7,576 nt of DNA from an uncultured Erysipelotrichaceae bacterium (GCA_902796895.1 CADBQV010000235.1:1-7576), one strand, 5' to 3'. Counted from the stretch's first letter, positions 1-6,436 are shown. Notes: a model not told the origin generated them from the letters alone. A program made the numbers and translations.

Positions 1-335
1 ATATATGCTACGCTAGATAATATAACTGTTATTTTATATTTTCTTTTACCTAAATTAGTTATGTCATTTAAAACATAAACAAAACCAATAAGTATTACTA
101 ATACAACAGTAATTAAATATAATCTACAAATTAATTCTGTAAAATATGTTTTATTTAATGATGGAGTATTAATTAATACAATAGAAAAAATATCAAGGAA
201 TATTGATACAAATATTGCTATTCCTTGATATAAAAATAGCCTATTAGATTTTACAGCGGCTTTTCTATAAGTGAAATAGAAAATAAAAATAACAATCATA
301 ACAAAAAAGCCAGCAGTTTGAAGTAATATGTTCAT
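1..335 (-). CDS. Membrane sensor-like protein, N-terminal part (probable GGDEF or histidine-kinase receptor)
   Basis: This gene is cut by the left edge; only the first 111 residues are present, beginning MNILLQTAGFFVMIVIF. I chose the ATG at 333-335 because AGGGGAG lies about six bases before it. The visible part is nearly all membrane: hydrophobic segments at about residues 3-22, 35-55 and 68-90, and the start of a fourth after 101, separated by short basic loops (YRKAAVKSNR, NLGKRKYK). This layout, with an FLDIFSIVLI-type second helix, resembles the membrane input region that I know in front of GGDEF diguanylate cyclase or sensor-kinase domains in Bacillota. No catalytic domain is inside the window, so the output is inference. 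It lies 64 bases downstream of the DUF4250 gene, with its own promoter in the gap. A terminator-like hairpin lies inside it at 185-231. Confidence 0.6.
   Translation of the reverse strand, partial: MNILLQTAGFFVMIVIFIFYFTYRKAAVKSNRLFLYQGIAIFVSIFLDIFSIVLINTPSLNKTYFTELICRLYLITVVLVILIGFVYVLNDITNLGKRKYKITVILSSVAY
185..231 (-). repeat. 13-bp inverted repeat with T-tract inside the sensor gene
   Basis: ATATCAAGGAATA (minus strand, 231 to 219) and TATTCCTTGATAT (202 to 190) are perfect complements separated by 16 bases. In the direction of transcription the second arm runs straight into further T residues (189-185). This has the shape of an intrinsic terminator, but it starts about 100 bases inside an open reading frame, and its long loop and AT-rich stem make it weak. 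It may be a chance product of the codons for YQGIAI and IFLDIF. Confidence 0.45.
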
Positions 336-364
336 ATAATTCTCCCCTAGGTTTATTCTATTTT

Positions 365-393
365 ATTATAGCCGTTTTTTATAAAATAAACAA
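365..393 (-). promoter_or_regulatory. Sigma-A type promoter for the sensor gene
   Basis: On the minus strand TTGTTT (388-393) is followed after exactly 17 bases by a perfect TATAAT (365-370). Transcription would begin near 357, giving a leader of about 20 bases before the ATG at 335, with the AGGGGAG ribosome site in between. The promoter lies just after the DUF4250 stop codon, so the sensor gene can be transcribed separately even if there is read-through from upstream. Confidence 0.6.
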
Positions 394-399
394 CTAATA

Positions 400-573
400 C
401 TATTTTTGAATAAATTTATTTAAATTATTATCATAAATATAATTAATTCCATTTAATTTATTTACAATATCTTCTTTATCTAAATCTAAATCATTACATA
501 AATCATCTAAATTATCATAAAAATCTCTTAATTTAGTATTTATATAGCTTAAAAGCATATAAGGATCATTCAT
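400..573 (-). CDS. DUF4250 family small protein
   Basis: This is a soluble protein of 57 residues. It matches DUF4250 as I know it: an N-terminal DPYMLLSYINTKLRDFYDNL block (residues 3-22), then LDDLCNDLDLDKEDI, and a C-terminal YIYDNNLNKF. The family is a set of short (about 55-65 residue) proteins common in Bacillota and Bacteroidota with no assigned function. The middle looks like a small helical, perhaps HTH-like, fold in which a 'DxxxLxxxL' pattern follows a predicted turn; that is inference. A longer reading frame extends upstream to 642 but lies inside the neighbouring gene. The ATG at 571-573 is preferred because AAAGAGGA precedes it by nine bases and the homologous block starts there. 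It overlaps the end of the upstream membrane gene by eight bases (ATGAATGA), which suggests translational coupling. Ends with TAG. Confidence 0.85.
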   Translation of the reverse strand: MNDPYMLLSYINTKLRDFYDNLDDLCNDLDLDKEDIVNKLNGINYIYDNNLNKFIQK

Positions 574-1471
574 CACTTTCATCCTCTTTATTATCTTCTT
601 CTTTAGTTTCTTCATTATTATCTTCATTAACATCAGCATCAATTACATTGTTATTTTCAATTAATGCTTGATTATTATTTTCAACAACATCAAAAGTTTC
701 GGCATCAATTACATTTAAATCTTCTTTTTTATCTTCTTCTTTAGTTTTATTGATTCTCTTTTTATATTTAATAAATGAAATTGTAGCTTCAACACCTATA
801 ATTGCTGCAGCAATGAATATAGCAACTGCTAGTGTATATATGATATTTTTAGTATCGAATTTATCACCATCACTTAAAATGCCTGATGCAAGTGCTAAAA
901 TTATAGCACCAAATGAAATAAATCCGATATGTAGCCAAAACATAAATGGAGTAGTTTTTTCTCTATATAATACAGTATTCATTAAATAAGCTAAGGCTTG
1001 TGAATATAATATTACTGCAAAATATAATGCTAGATATTTTGAATTAAAATTAGAAAATTTAGAATTAGGATCATCATGATATGCTAATCCTGCAATAATC
1101 ATATATAAGCCTACTGCTACATGGATTATTATAATTATTAATTTAATTTTCTTAATTTTACTATTATCTACACCTTTTACAAATAATAATATAAATCTAA
1201 TAATAGCAGCAAATACAGCTATACCACCTATTACTAAGAATAAAGAAAAAATTGCTATTTCTTTATTAACTAAAATGATAATACCAAATACAATTAAAAC
1301 AACAAATGCGATTACTTTAGCACTAAATCTTAATGTATCAAATTTTTCATCTTTAGCTATAGTATCTGTATTTTCTTCTTTTTTACTATCATTATTTTTT
1401 TCTTCTTCCATAGAATCATTATTATTTATGTCATTATTTTTTAATTCTTTTTTCTTTTTATCTTTTTTCAT
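566..1471 (-). CDS. DUF308/HdeD-like six-helix membrane protein with charged tails
   Basis: This is a 301-residue integral membrane protein. Residues 1-46 are almost all Lys, Glu, Asp and Asn. Six hydrophobic segments follow at about 51-69, 71-98, 108-130, 145-165, 175-199 and 209-235. Residues 236-301 form an acidic, asparagine-rich cytoplasmic tail. Six closely paired helices with short loops, including 'VLIVFGIIILVNKE' and 'LFLVIGGIAVFAAIIRF', fit the DUF308 (HdeD-type) repeat family. No enzymatic or transport motif is visible and the function is unknown. The tail carries duplicated stretches: TKEEDxKED at about 243 and 289, and NVIDA(E/D) at 253 and 275. The ATG at 1469-1471 is chosen over the in-frame TTG at 1484-1486, because that TTG overlaps the Shine-Dalgarno site. 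It is first in a unit with the DUF4250 gene and is divergent from the ATP-grasp gene. TGA is the stop. Confidence 0.75.
   Translation of the reverse strand: MKKDKKKKELKNNDINNNDSMEEEKNNDSKKEENTDTIAKDEKFDTLRFSAKVIAFVVLIVFGIIILVNKEIAIFSLFLVIGGIAVFAAIIRFILLFVKGVDNSKIKKIKLIIIIIHVAVGLYMIIAGLAYHDDPNSKFSNFNSKYLALYFAVILYSQALAYLMNTVLYREKTTPFMFWLHIGFISFGAIILALASGILSDGDKFDTKNIIYTLAVAIFIAAAIIGVEATISFIKYKKRINKTKEEDKKEDLNVIDAETFDVVENNNQALIENNNVIDADVNEDNNEETKEEDNKEDESDE
582..589 (-). promoter_or_regulatory. Ribosome binding site of the DUF4250 gene
   Basis: AAAGAGGA on the minus strand lies eight bases before the ATG at 571-573 and is embedded in the last codons of the membrane gene. It supports starting the DUF4250 protein at MNDPYMLL rather than at any of the upstream methionines. 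Confidence 0.6.
591..747 (-). repeat. In-frame direct repeats coding the acidic tail of the DUF308-like protein
   Basis: Two sets of direct repeats are visible on the plus strand. A 19-base copy (TTATCTTCTTCTTTAGTTT) occurs at 591-609 and again at 729-747, 138 bases or 46 codons apart. A 14-base copy (GCATCAATTACATT) occurs at 636-649 and 702-715, 66 bases or 22 codons apart. Both spacings are multiples of three, so the tail keeps its frame; they encode TKEEDxKE and NVIDA. This looks like internal expansion of a low-complexity tail. Confidence 0.75.
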
Positions 1472-1478
1472 AAAGATA

Positions 1479-1484
1479 CACCTC
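1479..1484 (-). promoter_or_regulatory. Ribosome binding site deciding the start of the DUF308-like gene
   Basis: GAGGTG on the minus strand lies seven bases before the ATG at 1469-1471. A possible TTG start five codons upstream (1484-1486) overlaps this site and has no ribosome site of its own, so it is not used here. Confidence 0.8.
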
Positions 1485-1490
1485 AAAATA

Positions 1491-1519
1491 ATTATACTTT
1501 TAAAGAAAGTGTTTTACAA
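1491..1519 (-). promoter_or_regulatory. Promoter of the DUF308-like / DUF4250 unit
   Basis: On the minus strand TTGTAA (1514-1519) and a perfect TATAAT (1491-1496) are separated by 17 bases. The predicted start near 1484 would leave a very short leader that begins at about the GAGGTG ribosome site. It diverges from the ATP-grasp promoter across a 113-base gap. Confidence 0.6.
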
Positions 1520-1531
1520 GATTAAATCATT

Positions 1532-1566
1532 ATTAAATTATATAATAAACTATGCTATAATTTAAT
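1532..1566. repeat. 11-bp inverted repeat over the ATP-grasp promoter
   Basis: ATTAAATTATA (1532-1542) and TATAATTTAAT (1556-1566) are perfect complements with a 13-base spacer. The right arm contains the whole -10 box and the left arm covers the -35 position, so a repressor bound here would cover the promoter. Both arms are A and T only, in an AT-rich gap, so chance is a real alternative. Confidence 0.35.
1533..1561 (+). promoter_or_regulatory. Extended -10 promoter of the ATP-grasp gene
   Basis: TGCTATAAT (1553-1561) is a perfect extended -10 element. The -35 region 17 bases upstream (TTAAAT, 1533-1538) is poor, which is usual when an extended -10 is present. Transcription would start near 1568, just before the GGAGGT ribosome site at 1573-1578, which is six bases from the ATG. 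Confidence 0.6.
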
Positions 1567-1584
1567 TGTTATGGAGGTATTCTT

Positions 1585-2778
1585 ATGAATTTTATTTTTA
1601 TTTCACCTGCATTTCCTCAAAATTATTATAACTTTTGTGATAGACTTAAGAAAAATGGAGTAAATGTTTTAGGTATTGGTGATACACCATATGATTCATT
1701 AAATGAAAATGTAAAAAATTCTTTAACAGAATATTATAAGGTTAATTCTTTAGAAAGCTACGATGAGGTTTTTAGAGCTGTTGCCTTCTATTCATTTAAA
1801 TATGGTAAGATAGATTGGTTAGAATCTAATAATGAATATTGGTTAAGACAAGATGCTAGATTAAGAACTGATTTTAATATTAATGGTGCTAAAGAAGATG
1901 ATGTTGTTACATTCACATCTAAAAGCAACATGAAGGAATTCTATAAAAAAGCTGGTGTGCCAGTTGCGAGATATAAATTTTGTACTACACTTGATGAGGA
2001 TTTAAAATTCATTGATGAGGTAGGCTATCCTGTAGTTGTTAAACCAGATGTTGGTGTAGGTGCTGCAGCTACATATAGAATTGAAAACAAAAAGGATTTA
2101 GAAGCATTTTATAATAGAGGATTTAATATACCATATATTATGGAAGAATATATTTATGGTGATATTATTTCATTTGATGGTATTGTTAATTCAAATTCCA
2201 ATGTCGTATTTTGTGATAACGAAGTATTCCCACCATCTATAATGGATATCGTAAATGAAAATTTAGAGGTATCTTATTATGTAAATAAGGAAGTACCACA
2301 AAATGTCTTTGAAATTGGTCAAAAGGTATTAAAAGCATTTAATATTAAATCAAGATATTTCCATCTAGAATTCTTTAAATTAAGATGTGATAAGCATGGA
2401 CTTGGTAAGGCTGGAGATATCGTTGCCTTAGAGGTTAACATGCGTCCACCTGGAGGTTATACTCCTGATATGATTAATTTCGGTCAATCAGTTGATACAT
2501 ATCAAATATATGCTGATATTATTTGTTATGACAAAATTAAAAATGTTAATTTAAATCATCCAAAATATTATTGCGTATATTGTGGTAGACGTGATAGATT
2601 AAAATATAAATATACTTATGAAGATATCAAAAGAGTATATCCATGGATTTCAATGCATGATAATATGTCTGATGTCCTATCAGGCGCTATGGGAAATGAA
2701 TTCTTTATAGCTAAATTTGAATTCTTTGAGGATATGGAAAAATTCAAAGAAATGGTATCTAAAAAAGCTGATGAATAA
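1585..2778 (+). CDS. ATP-grasp ligase of unknown product (carboxylate-amine ligase type)
   Basis: This complete 397-residue soluble enzyme should join a carboxylate to an amine or thiol through an acyl-phosphate, using ATP and Mg2+. Residues 1-100 form a Rossmann-like pre-ATP-grasp domain (FIFISPAFPQNYYNFC, then VNVLGIGDTPYDS). The ATP-grasp fold follows: YPVVVKPDVGVGAA (148-161) holds the ATP-binding Lys153 and glycine-rich loop, YIMEEYIYGD (184-193) the adenine-side glutamates, HLEFF (260-264) a metal-binding Glu262, and ALEVNMRPPGG (281-291) the Glu283/Asn285 metal pair. All key residues are intact. The C-terminal part has YYCVYCGRRD with a C330-x-x-C333 pair, and SGAMGNEFF. From memory, the IGDTPYDSL, ESNNEYWL, RLRTDFNI and RPxGGYTPDM blocks mark a conserved group in gut Bacillota and Bacteroidota, often annotated only as ATP-grasp. 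It stands alone, opposite in strand to its neighbours, so no substrate can be inferred. Start: GGAGGT six bases before ATG. Confidence 0.88.
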   Translation: MNFIFISPAFPQNYYNFCDRLKKNGVNVLGIGDTPYDSLNENVKNSLTEYYKVNSLESYDEVFRAVAFYSFKYGKIDWLESNNEYWLRQDARLRTDFNINGAKEDDVVTFTSKSNMKEFYKKAGVPVARYKFCTTLDEDLKFIDEVGYPVVVKPDVGVGAAATYRIENKKDLEAFYNRGFNIPYIMEEYIYGDIISFDGIVNSNSNVVFCDNEVFPPSIMDIVNENLEVSYYVNKEVPQNVFEIGQKVLKAFNIKSRYFHLEFFKLRCDKHGLGKAGDIVALEVNMRPPGGYTPDMINFGQSVDTYQIYADIICYDKIKNVNLNHPKYYCVYCGRRDRLKYKYTYEDIKRVYPWISMHDNMSDVLSGAMGNEFFIAKFEFFEDMEKFKEMVSKKADE

Positions 2779-2782
2779 AAAT

Positions 2783-2814
2783 ATGGTCAACAAATCAATG
2801 TTGACCATTTTTTT
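2783..2814. terminator. Intrinsic terminator shared by convergent genes
   Basis: ATGGTCAACA (2783-2792) pairs perfectly with TGTTGACCAT (2799-2808) around a six-base loop, followed by seven T residues (2808-2814). It lies four bases after the ATP-grasp stop. On the minus strand the hairpin follows directly after the ABC gene stop (2813-2815) and is followed by a weaker run of five T (2781-2777 complement), so it probably works both ways. Confidence 0.85.
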
Positions 2815-4651
2815 ATGATAATTCTTCGCTACCTGTATATAGCATGTAGTATCTTCCTTTTTTATCTATTAATTCATCGTGGCAACCACGTTCAATTATT
2901 TTACCATTTTCTAAAACTATTATGGCATCAGAATTCATTACTGTTGATAATCTATGAGCGATAACAAATACTGTTCTATTTTTCATTAAGGCATCCATTC
3001 CTTCTTGAATTAAATGCTCAGTATATGTATCAATTGATGATGTTGCCTCATCTAATACTAATATTGGTGGATTCGATATAGCCGCTCTTGCGATAGCAAG
3101 TAGCTGTCTTTGTCCTTGGCTTAAATTTAGGCCATCCATTGTAAGCATTGTATCATATCCTTTAGGTAGCATATCAATAAATAAATCAGCTCTTGCTAAA
3201 CGACAGGCATTAACTACATCTTCATGCGTTGCATCTAAATTACCAAATTTAATATTATCTTCTATTGTACCCATAAAAAGGTGAGTATCTTGTAATACAT
3301 TTGAAATAGCTTTTCTTAAATGATCTTTTTTAATATCTTTAATATCGATTCCATCAAATAATATTTTACCTTCTTTAATATCATAAAATCTATTAATTAA
3401 AGATACAATAGTAGTTTTACCAGCACCAGTTGAACCAACAAATGCTATTTTTTGTCCTGGTTTAGCATAAAATGATATATTATTTAATACTTGCTTTTTT
3501 TCTACATAAGAAAATGATACATCAACAAATCTAAAATCACCCTTTAAAGGGATAATATCATCTTCATATTTAAATGCATATAATCCTGTTATGCTATCAG
3601 ATACTTCTATTTTATCATTTATATATTTAATATTTACAAGCTCATATTTTCCATTATCAAATTCATTTTCTTCATTTAATAAATCAAATATTCTTTCAGC
3701 TGAAGCAAGTGAATTTAAAAGTAGGTTTGCTTGTCCTGTAAATCTATTAATAGGAAGTGCCGTTTGACGTACAAATATCAAATATGCAGATAAGCTACCA
3801 AGTGATGTGATAACGCCATTTATTACCATAATACCGCCAATTACAGTAACTATACCGTAATTAACATATGATAAAAACATAACCATTGGTACCATCGATA
3901 AGGCATATTTCATCGCACTACGTGATGAATTTGCAAGTTCATCTGACAATTCATTAAAGGTATTTATAACATTTTTTTCATGACAAAATACTTTTACTGT
4001 TTTTTCTCCTCTTATAACTTCATCAGCAAATCCATTTAATTTACCCAACATTTTTTGTTGGCTATTATAATATTTTTTAGATTTTTTAGATGAATATATA
4101 ATATATACAAACATCAAAGAATAAAATGCGATAACTATTAAAGATAATTGCCATGATAATATGAATATCGCAATTAGCATACCTACAATTTCAGCAAGAT
4201 ATTGTATTAATGTTGCAAATGCGTTATTTAAGCCATCAGTTAAAGAATCCATATCATTTGTAAAATTACTCATAATATTTCCAAATGAGTGATTATCTAT
4301 ATATGATATTGGTAAATCCTGTAATTTTTCAAATAAATCACGACGTAAATCATATGTTACCTTTTGGGCAAAATATGCAAGTAGTCTCATATAAGTAAAT
4401 ATTGATATAATACCAAATGAATATAATATTCCTACATTTAATACAGTCCTTTTAATTCCTTCAAAATCATTAGACATAGCAAAATTAACTACTTCTTTAA
4501 TCTTAAATGTACCATATATTGTCGCAATAGATGGTACTAATACTAAAAGTGATATTATTATTAAAAGTATGGCATGCTTATTTAAATATTTAATTAAATA
4601 TTTTAATGTTTTTAATAAATTCTTGGGGCGGGCGACTGTAGCTCTATTCAT
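2813..4651 (-). CDS. Heterodimeric ABC exporter, consensus-site subunit (TM288-like)
   Basis: This is a 612-residue half-transporter, membrane domain fused to ATPase, that should pair with the subunit encoded just upstream to export drugs, lipids or peptides. Membrane helices lie at about 28-47, 72-92, 148-165, 168-187, 253-275 and 280-297. The ATPase domain begins near 371 and has Walker A GSTGAGKTT (406-414), Q-loop Gln454, signature LSQGQ (510-514), Walker B ILVLDE with catalytic Glu535, and switch His566 (IAHRLS). The LSQGQ signature with intact Glu and His is the pattern of TM288 of the Thermotoga TM287/288 exporter and of related pairs such as LmrCD and BmrCD. A linker of about 40 residues (330-370, YELVNIKYIN...GLYAFKYED) before the ATPase is also typical of this subunit. 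Its ATG overlaps the upstream stop by eight bases (ATGAATAG), and the GGGGGTGG ribosome site is inside the upstream gene. Substrate not deducible. Confidence 0.92.
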   Translation of the reverse strand: MNRATVARPKNLLKTLKYLIKYLNKHAILLIIISLLVLVPSIATIYGTFKIKEVVNFAMSNDFEGIKRTVLNVGILYSFGIISIFTYMRLLAYFAQKVTYDLRRDLFEKLQDLPISYIDNHSFGNIMSNFTNDMDSLTDGLNNAFATLIQYLAEIVGMLIAIFILSWQLSLIVIAFYSLMFVYIIYSSKKSKKYYNSQQKMLGKLNGFADEVIRGEKTVKVFCHEKNVINTFNELSDELANSSRSAMKYALSMVPMVMFLSYVNYGIVTVIGGIMVINGVITSLGSLSAYLIFVRQTALPINRFTGQANLLLNSLASAERIFDLLNEENEFDNGKYELVNIKYINDKIEVSDSITGLYAFKYEDDIIPLKGDFRFVDVSFSYVEKKQVLNNISFYAKPGQKIAFVGSTGAGKTTIVSLINRFYDIKEGKILFDGIDIKDIKKDHLRKAISNVLQDTHLFMGTIEDNIKFGNLDATHEDVVNACRLARADLFIDMLPKGYDTMLTMDGLNLSQGQRQLLAIARAAISNPPILVLDEATSSIDTYTEHLIQEGMDALMKNRTVFVIAHRLSTVMNSDAIIVLENGKIIERGCHDELIDKKGRYYMLYTGSEELS

Positions 4652-6416
4652 TTAAATCCACCCCCTTTAATTGTCTATTATATAAATCTTTATATATTAG
4701 ATTATGCTTTAACAATTCACTAGGTGTATTAATCTCATTAATTTTTCCATCATCTAAAATCATGACATAATCAGAATCTAAGATAGATAATATTCTTTGA
4801 GATATTATTATCTTTGTCATATTAATGCTTTTTAAGCCTGATCTTATTTTCTTTTCAGTTTGTGTATCAACCGCACTAGTTGAATCATCTAAAATTAATA
4901 TTTTAGGATTTTTAATTAAGGCACGGCATATACACACTCTTTGTTTTTGACCACCAGATAGATTATTTCCTCCTTCACCTACAAAGGTGTTTATTCCATC
5001 AGGTAGCTTTTCAATTACCTCATCAGTACAAGATATATTTAGTGCCCTATTTAATTCTTCTATACTAAATTCTTCTTTTCCCCATTTAATATTATCTAAA
5101 AGACTTCCTTCAAATAATACAGATGTTTGAAGTACAACTGATATATTTTCTCTTAAATTATCTAAATTATATGTTTTAATATCTTTTCCATCGATTAGAA
5201 TTTCACCATCTGTTGCGTCATATAATCTTGGTATTAAAGATACAAGTGTTGATTTAGCACTACCGGTAGCACCGATAATTCCTAATGTTTTTCCATATGG
5301 CAATTTAAATGAAATATCATTTAAGACATATTTATTGGCATCTTTATTATATTTAAATGATACATTTTTAAATTCGATATCACCATTTATAACTTTATTA
5401 TCCTCAATTCCTGATATAATATCAGAATTAACTTCTAATACTGTATTTACTCTATAAATTGATGCGAGTGCTTTAGCTACAGATACAAAGATATTAGATA
5501 ACATAATTAATGCATTAAATGTTTGCATAACATATGATAAAAGACCTGTTAAATCACCTGCATTAATTTTTCCATCAATTATTGATTTACCACCAAATAT
5601 TAAAAATAATATTGTAGATGTATACATCATAAATTGGAAAAATGGTTGAATTAAATTAGATACTTTAAATGTTTTTGTAATAGTTTCCTTATATGATTCA
5701 TTTACATTATCAAATTCTTTAACTTCATATGGCTTTCTAACAAATGATTTTATAATTCTAATTGCGACTAAATTTTCTTGAATTTTTGAATTTACTAAAT
5801 CAAGCTTCTTTTGAATTATTTTATATTTAGGTGCTACATATCTTAATATTAAATAAATAACTACAGCAAGTATTGGTACTAATACAACAAATATTAATGC
5901 TAATTGCCATGAATAATAAAAAGCAAGAATTATACCCATAAATAGCATTAACGGTGCTCTTACTAATGGTCTTAACACCTGTTGGAAGGTATTTTGAATA
6001 GTAATAGAATCATTAATTACTCTTGTTACTAAGCTTGATGGTTCAAATGAATCAAGATTTGAAAATGAATAGCTTTGAATCTTTTCAAATTGAGCTTTTC
6101 TTAAATTTGATCCAAATCTAGATGTCGCACGACTTGCAAATATTGAATATATCCAACCACAAACAAGTGACATAAAAGCACACACTGCAATAAGTATTGC
6201 AGATATAGTTATTACTTCTATTGCCTTACTTTCTAATTCCTTATTTAATATATTTTTAGATTCAATATATGGCGTAATACCTTCGTTTATCATATATGAC
6301 ATAATAAGAGGTATTGCAAGCTCAAATAATGTTTCTATTAATACAGCACTAATAGCTAAAAATATATATTTTCTTTCATATTTTAAATAATAAAATATAT
6401 TTTTTAATCGATGCAT
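4644..6416 (-). CDS. Heterodimeric ABC exporter, degenerate-site subunit (TM287-like)
   Basis: This is a 590-residue half-transporter, the partner of the downstream subunit. Membrane helices lie at about 17-42, 69-93, 151-168, 171-190, 255-276 and 290-312. The ATPase carries Walker A GATGSAKST (382-390, Lys388) with Ala for the third Gly, Q-loop Gln430, a canonical LSGGQ (486-490), Walker B ILILDD in which Asp511 replaces the catalytic Glu, and ISQR with Gln540 replacing the switch His. These are known features of the TM287-type subunit, not damage. Its nucleotide site should bind but barely hydrolyse ATP, while its LSGGQ completes the partner's active site. The ATG at 6414-6416 is chosen over an in-frame GTG at 6444-6446, because TGGAGG at 6423-6428 sits six bases before the ATG and the extra ten codons merely read through it. 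It is the first gene of a two-gene operon and ends in TAG. Confidence 0.92.
   Translation of the reverse strand: MHRLKNIFYYLKYERKYIFLAISAVLIETLFELAIPLIMSYMINEGITPYIESKNILNKELESKAIEVITISAILIAVCAFMSLVCGWIYSIFASRATSRFGSNLRKAQFEKIQSYSFSNLDSFEPSSLVTRVINDSITIQNTFQQVLRPLVRAPLMLFMGIILAFYYSWQLALIFVVLVPILAVVIYLILRYVAPKYKIIQKKLDLVNSKIQENLVAIRIIKSFVRKPYEVKEFDNVNESYKETITKTFKVSNLIQPFFQFMMYTSTILFLIFGGKSIIDGKINAGDLTGLLSYVMQTFNALIMLSNIFVSVAKALASIYRVNTVLEVNSDIISGIEDNKVINGDIEFKNVSFKYNKDANKYVLNDISFKLPYGKTLGIIGATGSAKSTLVSLIPRLYDATDGEILIDGKDIKTYNLDNLRENISVVLQTSVLFEGSLLDNIKWGKEEFSIEELNRALNISCTDEVIEKLPDGINTFVGEGGNNLSGGQKQRVCICRALIKNPKILILDDSTSAVDTQTEKKIRSGLKSINMTKIIISQRILSILDSDYVMILDDGKINEINTPSELLKHNLIYKDLYNRQLKGVDLNE
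4658..4665 (-). promoter_or_regulatory. Ribosome binding site of the second ABC gene, inside the first
   Basis: GGGGGTGG on the minus strand lies six bases before the ATG at 4649-4651 and is made from the codons for Lys-Gly-Val near the C-terminus of the first subunit. With the eight-base overlap it should couple translation and keep the two subunits in equal amounts. Confidence 0.75.
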
Positions 6417-6422
6417 AAAATA

Positions 6423-6428
6423 CCTCCA
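6423..6428 (-). promoter_or_regulatory. Ribosome binding site deciding the start of the first ABC gene
   Basis: TGGAGG on the minus strand lies six bases before the ATG at 6414-6416. The GTG 30 bases further upstream has no ribosome site, and a protein started there would carry an extra ten-residue leader encoded by the ribosome site itself. Confidence 0.8.
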
Positions 6429-6436
6429 TTTCTTTG

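Noticed and set aside
336..399. Terminator between the DUF4250 gene and the sensor gene
   Set aside because: Only an imperfect AT pairing is possible and it overlaps the -10/-35 region; I read the gap as a promoter only.
750..989. Plus-strand open frame of 79 codons
   Set aside because: It lies wholly opposite the DUF308-like gene, has no good ribosome site, and mirrors its membrane codons.
1472..1486. TTG start for the DUF308-like protein
   Set aside because: The TTG overlaps the GAGGTG ribosome site of the ATG at 1469-1471.
1275..1565. Plus-strand open frame of 96 codons
   Set aside because: It covers the N-terminus of the DUF308-like gene in antisense and both divergent promoters; its Phe/Ser-rich content is the complement of Lys/Glu-rich codons.
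3540..3551. 12-bp palindrome CCCTTTAAAGGG
   Set aside because: It lies in the middle of the second ABC coding region, is explained by the codons for Pro-Leu-Lys-Gly, and has no T-run or promoter near it.
3550..3660. Inserted segment before the ATPase domain of the second ABC subunit
   Set aside because: It first looked like an extra domain, but a linker of this length and character (LVN...G-x-x-A-F-K) is normal for the TM288-like subunit.
4045..4061. Hairpin CCAACA/TGTTGG with a five-base loop
   Set aside because: Only six base pairs, inside a coding region, with no T-tract after it in either direction.
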